DNA of 40,091 nucleotides, taken from a virus. Both the position numbers and the translations under genes were made by a program. The DNA lies in IMG/VR virus record IMGVR_UViG_3300037840_000197, positions 1 through 40,091 of that record; one strand, 5' to 3'. This document shows positions 37,357 to 40,091 of the stretch, in pieces. Position 1 is the stretch's first letter, and every line of letters starts with the position of its first letter. Below the pieces are notes generated by a model that was given only the letters and a program-made list of their open reading frames with translations, was not told the origin of the DNA and did not search any database.

Positions 37357-37530
37357 ATGCCAGTCTTCCTCGAAGCGAAGTTGAAGCGTGAATACGGCGC
37401 TGATTCCGCCATCCCCTACAAGGTGATGAATAAACTGGGTGCCATGCGCGGCAACAAAGAGACAGCCAAGGGCAAGCGCATGCAGAAGAAGCATGATGCC
37501 AAAATGCGAAGCCTGAAGGATCTGGCCTAA
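37357..37530 (+). CDS. Tiny Lys/Arg-rich protein
   Basis: This 57-aa protein starts at ATG 37357, right after the stop of the preceding gene. It is strongly basic and helical (AKLKREYGADSAIPYKVMNK, then KGKRMQKKHDAKMRSLKDLA). The pattern 'EAKLKxEYG…AIPYKVMN…G' recurs in small phage proteins that I cannot name. A capsid or packaging role is guesswork. The stop overlaps the next ATG (TAATG). Confidence 0.6.
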   Translation: MPVFLEAKLKREYGADSAIPYKVMNKLGAMRGNKETAKGKRMQKKHDAKMRSLKDLA

Positions 37531-37664
37531 TGAGGATGTTAAATTTCGACCTGGCCAACCCTGCCGATCTTCTGGCTGCAAAAATGTATTTGCTCGCTCA
37601 GTGGGGAGAAGAATATAACGCTGGGTTGAGATTCGAGATGCTTTACCTCGGCTTGGATTACTGA
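37530..37664 (+). CDS. Tiny helical protein
   Basis: The 44-aa protein starts at ATG of TAATG and ends at TGATG with the co-chaperonin gene, filling the gap completely. The sequence NPADLLAAKMYLLAQWGEEY then LRFEMLYLGLDY is helical with aromatic residues. Position in a coupled chain of small genes is the main support. Function unknown. Confidence 0.5.
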   Translation: MRMLNFDLANPADLLAAKMYLLAQWGEEYNAGLRFEMLYLGLDY

Positions 37665-38101
37665 TGCCACAATCCCGCGAAGCCATCAAGCACGCCCCAG
37701 TCTCAAGCGAAGTCTGGCGCGAGCAACGTACCCAGCGCGGCGGGCTTTGGTTTGACCCGCTGAAGATCAAACCGCTCGGTGATCACATTCTGGTGGTTCT
37801 CGACGATGAAACTCCGCCCAGCGAAACGATTGTTGCGCCGGACATCGCACGGAACCGCGAAATCGGAACTCGCATCGGTACTGTGATCGCAGTCGGACCT
37901 GGGAAGTGGCGCGAAGCTGGCAAAAATAGCGAGAGCTGGATGCTCAACCCTCTGCGTCGCAAGCCGATGACGCTCAAAGTTGGCGATCGCGTGACCATCG
38001 GCCACTACTCCGACTGGGAATCGTGGTTCTCGGATTACGAAGGACGGGGTAAGAACGTGGTGCTGTGTCAGGAAGCGGACGTGCGAGGGGTGCTGCGATA
38101 G
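37664..38101 (+). CDS. GroES/Cpn10-like co-chaperonin
   Basis: The 145-aa protein has the GroES fold pattern: IKPLGDHILVVLDDE (first strand with conserved Pro-Leu-x-Asp), the mobile-loop region ETPPSETIVAPDIA, RIGTVIAVGPGKWRE, then LKVGDRVTIGHYSD and NVVLCQEADVRGVL at the end. It is longer than GroES (about 97 aa) because of an N-terminal extension and a WMLNPLRRKPM insertion. Phage co-chaperonins such as T4 gp31 enlarge the GroEL cage for coat protein folding. A location between TerL and portal fits that job. Whether it replaces or joins host GroES is unknown. Confidence 0.85.
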   Translation: MPQSREAIKHAPVSSEVWREQRTQRGGLWFDPLKIKPLGDHILVVLDDETPPSETIVAPDIARNREIGTRIGTVIAVGPGKWREAGKNSESWMLNPLRRKPMTLKVGDRVTIGHYSDWESWFSDYEGRGKNVVLCQEADVRGVLR

Positions 38102-38277
38102 CTCCGGGCAACAAAGAAGCGTTTGAAGCTGCGTTTGAGAAAGTTTACGGCTATTCTCCAAAGCCCAGCGAGCCCTGGTCGGGAACGGCTTCTGGTTATC
38201 AACCTCCCGAAGATCACATCTACCAAATTTGGCTTGCTTCAGGTGAGGCTATTGAGAAAGAGATGGCGAGACGATGA
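38065..38277 (+). CDS. Small hypothetical protein overlapping the co-chaperonin end
   Basis: The 70-aa frame starts with GTG 38065, the only start in frame, overlapping the co-chaperonin by 37 bp. The core PGNKEAFEAAFEKVYGYSPK then DHIYQIWLASGEAIEKE is helical with aromatic residues. No recognised family. The stop overlaps the next gene's ATG (ATGA). Confidence 0.55.
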   Translation: MSGSGRARGAAIAPGNKEAFEAAFEKVYGYSPKPSEPWSGTASGYQPPEDHIYQIWLASGEAIEKEMARR

Positions 38278-38501
38278 TCCTTACCGAACAGGCCAAGAAG
38301 AAGGTTCCTAAATCCGAGCGCGGCGTCCCCGGGAAATCCGGAACAGGCAGCTATCCCATGCCAGACAAGGAACACGCGCGAGCCGCCGTTGGCCTGGCAG
38401 CGATGCACCACGGCAAAAACTCTGCCTTCACCAAAAAGATTCGCGCCAAAGCTGCTCGGCTCTATCCCGGCGGCGAGAAGAAGTTGAGCGACCTCAAATA
38501 A
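38274..38501 (+). CDS. Small protein with 'YPMPDKEHARAA' motif
   Basis: The 75-aa protein contains SGTGSYPMPDKEHARAAVGL, then AAMHHGKNSAFTKKIRAKAA, a pattern (YPIPDxxHAxxA) seen in several small phage and prophage proteins. It is basic and helical. It starts at ATG 38274 (ATGA overlap). The family has been met next to portal or head genes before, but its function is unknown to me. Confidence 0.65.
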   Translation: MILTEQAKKKVPKSERGVPGKSGTGSYPMPDKEHARAAVGLAAMHHGKNSAFTKKIRAKAARLYPGGEKKLSDLK

Positions 38502-38530
38502 GTTGAGCACTTCCCCAAAGATCATTCCCA

Positions 38531-38650
38531 ATGGAACCCACCACTAAGGTTCTTCCCTGTGGCAAATGTGGGCGGGAGATGGTGGTCTCGATCCGCACGA
38601 TAGTGATCTTCTGCGGCGCGTGCTCGGCAACACTCGGCGATAAGAAATAA
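38531..38650 (+). CDS. Tiny zinc-ribbon protein just before the portal
   Basis: The 39-aa protein starts at ATG 38531. Two pairs (CGKCGREM and CGACSATL) with 15 residues between form a minimal zinc ribbon. The portal gene starts 10 bp after its stop. The ribosome-binding site is unclear. Confidence 0.55.
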   Translation: MEPTTKVLPCGKCGREMVVSIRTIVIFCGACSATLGDKK

Positions 38651-38660
38651 CTCCTCGGCA

Positions 38661-40091
38661 ATGCCCGTAACCCTTTCATCGAAATCTAAGAAGCGAGGCG
38701 GTAAGTCGTCCGCCGACGAGGATCTGATCGCGACTTCGCTGAAGCGATTCAAGATCACCGCTGAAGCCGAGTCGGAATCGCGGCGGCAGGGGCTCGAAGA
38801 CCTGAAGTTCTCAATCGGCACCGGGCAATGGGATGACGCTGTAAAAGCCAGCCGGGAAATCGAAGGTAAACCCTGTCTAACCATCAACCGCGCGCCGTCG
38901 TTCTTACGCCAGTACACCGGTGAAGAACGCCAGCACCGTCCCGCGATGCTGGTGAGCCCGGTCGGAAACGGCGCGGACCTGCAAGTCGCGAAGATTCATC
39001 AGGGCGTTTTGCGTCACATCGAAGTGGCCAGCCGAGCTGACACCACTTACGACAGCTCTTACGACATGGGGATGCGGATTGGCTGGTGTCCCTGGCGCAT
39101 TAAGGTCGATTACGTTTCGGAAACAGGCTTCGACCAGGAGCCGCGCATCGAGGCAATCGAGAATCCCTTCGCCGTCTATCTCTCGCCGGTTCGCCGTCCG
39201 GATGGCACCGATCCTCTGTGGGGACATGTGATCCGTGATTTCCAGAAAGACGAATACCTCACGGAATTCGGCAAGACTGAGCTCGCGCGGCTGAATTTCC
39301 CTAGCCAAATGGGGAATGCAGAGCCCGGCTGGGTTACGAAAGACGGTGCACGAGTAGCGGAATACTGGTGGATTGAGCTCACCCCGGCGATTCTCTATCA
39401 CCTCGATGACGGATCGATCAAATTAGGTGATGAAATCACCGAAGAGGAGCGCAAGAACGCGGGTGGGAACAAACGGGAAACCGTGATTCGCAAAGTGCAC
39501 TGCATCAAGCATGACGCCATGCAGGTGCTCGCGCGCTACGAGTGGCTGGGTAAGTACATCCCCCTTCCTGAATTCAACGGCGTGCGCCTGAACGTCGATG
39601 GAAAAATCTATCGTGCCGGAATGATCCGTGACTATCGCGATGCGCAACGGATTTATGACTTCATGGTGACGCGTGCGGTCGAGCAAGTGGATATGGTCTC
39701 GAAAGACCCGTTGTGGGTGGCCGACGAGAACGCGCAATACGGCGAAGACTATCGCCAGATGAGCCGGAAAAACTTCTCCCACGTCTTTCATAAGGCATAC
39801 GATTCGCAGAACCGTCCATTACCTGTCCCCTCGCGGGCTAATCGCGAAGCTCCGATTCAGGCCATGCAAGCCCTGATCCAGCAGGCCGATTACGACATGA
39901 AGGCAGTCGTCGGAATCTACGGGTCTTCACTCGGCGAGGAAGCTGGAAATACCCAAGAATCCGGGCTCGCCATTCTGAGCCGACGCCAGCAGTCCGATAC
40001 CGGGATGATCTCGTGGCACGACAAGCTGAATGAAGCCATCGCCTGGCAGGGGAAGATACTTCTCGATTTGTGGCCGAAATACATTTCGCGG
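38661..40091 (+). CDS. P22-type portal protein, N-terminal part (continues at 1-880)
   Basis: The gene starts at ATG 38661 and runs off the end of the window; the rest is at 1-880. Family signatures include FSIGTGQWDDAVKASREIEG, followed by KPCLTINRAPSFLRQYTGEE, WRIKVDYVSETGFDQEPRIE, and later DKAYDSQNRPLPVPSRA-like text (here HKAYDSQNRPLPVP) and VGIYGSSLGEEAGNTQESGL. Joined, the protein is 727 aa, the length of P22 gp1, and it shares its layout (stem/wing, crown, helical barrel). It works with TerL during packaging. It is preceded by the zinc-ribbon gene at 10 bp. High confidence. Confidence 0.95.
   Translation, partial: MPVTLSSKSKKRGGKSSADEDLIATSLKRFKITAEAESESRRQGLEDLKFSIGTGQWDDAVKASREIEGKPCLTINRAPSFLRQYTGEERQHRPAMLVSPVGNGADLQVAKIHQGVLRHIEVASRADTTYDSSYDMGMRIGWCPWRIKVDYVSETGFDQEPRIEAIENPFAVYLSPVRRPDGTDPLWGHVIRDFQKDEYLTEFGKTELARLNFPSQMGNAEPGWVTKDGARVAEYWWIELTPAILYHLDDGSIKLGDEITEEERKNAGGNKRETVIRKVHCIKHDAMQVLARYEWLGKYIPLPEFNGVRLNVDGKIYRAGMIRDYRDAQRIYDFMVTRAVEQVDMVSKDPLWVADENAQYGEDYRQMSRKNFSHVFHKAYDSQNRPLPVPSRANREAPIQAMQALIQQADYDMKAVVGIYGSSLGEEAGNTQESGLAILSRRQQSDTGMISWHDKLNEAIAWQGKILLDLWPKYISR
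39965..40091. repeat. Terminal direct repeat, right copy (circular join)
   Basis: These 127 bases equal positions 1-127 exactly. Collapsing the two gives a 39,964-bp circle with an intact portal frame. Confidence 0.95.

Noticed and set aside
1-40091. CRISPR array, rRNA, insertion sequence
   Set aside because: No regularly spaced repeats, rRNA-like segments or transposase motifs were seen in a read of both strands.

Overview
The window is the complete genome of a tailed bacteriophage, opened at an arbitrary point. The first 127 bases recur exactly as the last 127 (1-127 = 39965-40091), and the portal gene runs across the join (38661 to the end, then on to 880). The unit genome is therefore a circle, or a circularly permuted molecule, of 39,964 bp. 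The repeat length looks like an assembler k-mer overlap rather than a biological terminal repeat. The virion genes are P22-like (podovirus): small and large terminase, a 727-aa P22-type portal, scaffold, a P22 gp5-type coat, gp4-like and gp10-like head-closure proteins, three Gln/Ala-rich presumed ejection proteins, several fibre proteins and a beta-helix tailspike. The host is inferred to be a soil bacterium, possibly Acidobacteriota. Support is the host-like signal peptides ending in FGQ/FAQ on phage fibre genes and the kind of tiny accessory genes present. No sequence search backs this.

Layout, clockwise from 33.7 kb. A very small tyrosine recombinase (33700-34230) sits beside two perfect inverted repeats. 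The packaging module follows (34.3-38.6 kb): small membrane, zinc-ribbon and ribbon-helix-helix-like proteins, TerS, TerL, several tiny proteins and a GroES-like co-chaperonin. Portal, scaffold and coat come next (38.66 kb through the join to 3.2 kb), then head completion (4.1-8.1 kb), ejection proteins (8.1-11.6 kb) and fibres/tailspike (11.7-20.35 kb). A minus-strand cassette coding for a small basic protein and an O-acyltransferase interrupts the fibre genes (16.7-17.95 kb). Lysis genes follow (20.3-22.1 kb: coiled-coil/membrane protein, SLT-type transglycosylase, holin-like protein). They contain an intergenic segment predicted to fold into a branched RNA.

The early/replication region (22.3-32.5 kb) is the most unusual part. 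It encodes a pC194/pUB110-type rolling-circle initiator (24944-26026) with an HUH motif, a KYxxK tyrosine motif and a zinc-like CxxC. The start codon lies inside a CTTGATA sequence like the nick site of pC194/phiX174-type origins. Upstream is a 434-bp region rich in inverted repeats. The next genes encode an OB-fold-like protein (possible ssDNA-binding protein), a J-domain protein, a RyR-domain protein, a TadE-like pseudopilin-domain protein and a run of tiny overlapping genes. A minus-strand operon follows (29.8-32.5 kb) with an HNH nuclease and a P-loop ATPase. No DNA polymerase, primase or replicative helicase is recognisable, which fits rolling-circle replication on host machinery.

Together the genes suggest a temperate-capable podovirus: a P22-type capsid, plasmid-like replication, a surface-antigen-modifying acyltransferase, a small integrase-like recombinase, its own co-chaperonin, and fibres carrying apparent Sec signal peptides. 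No CI-type repressor was recognised. Several palindromes and direct repeats next to minus-strand genes look like operators.
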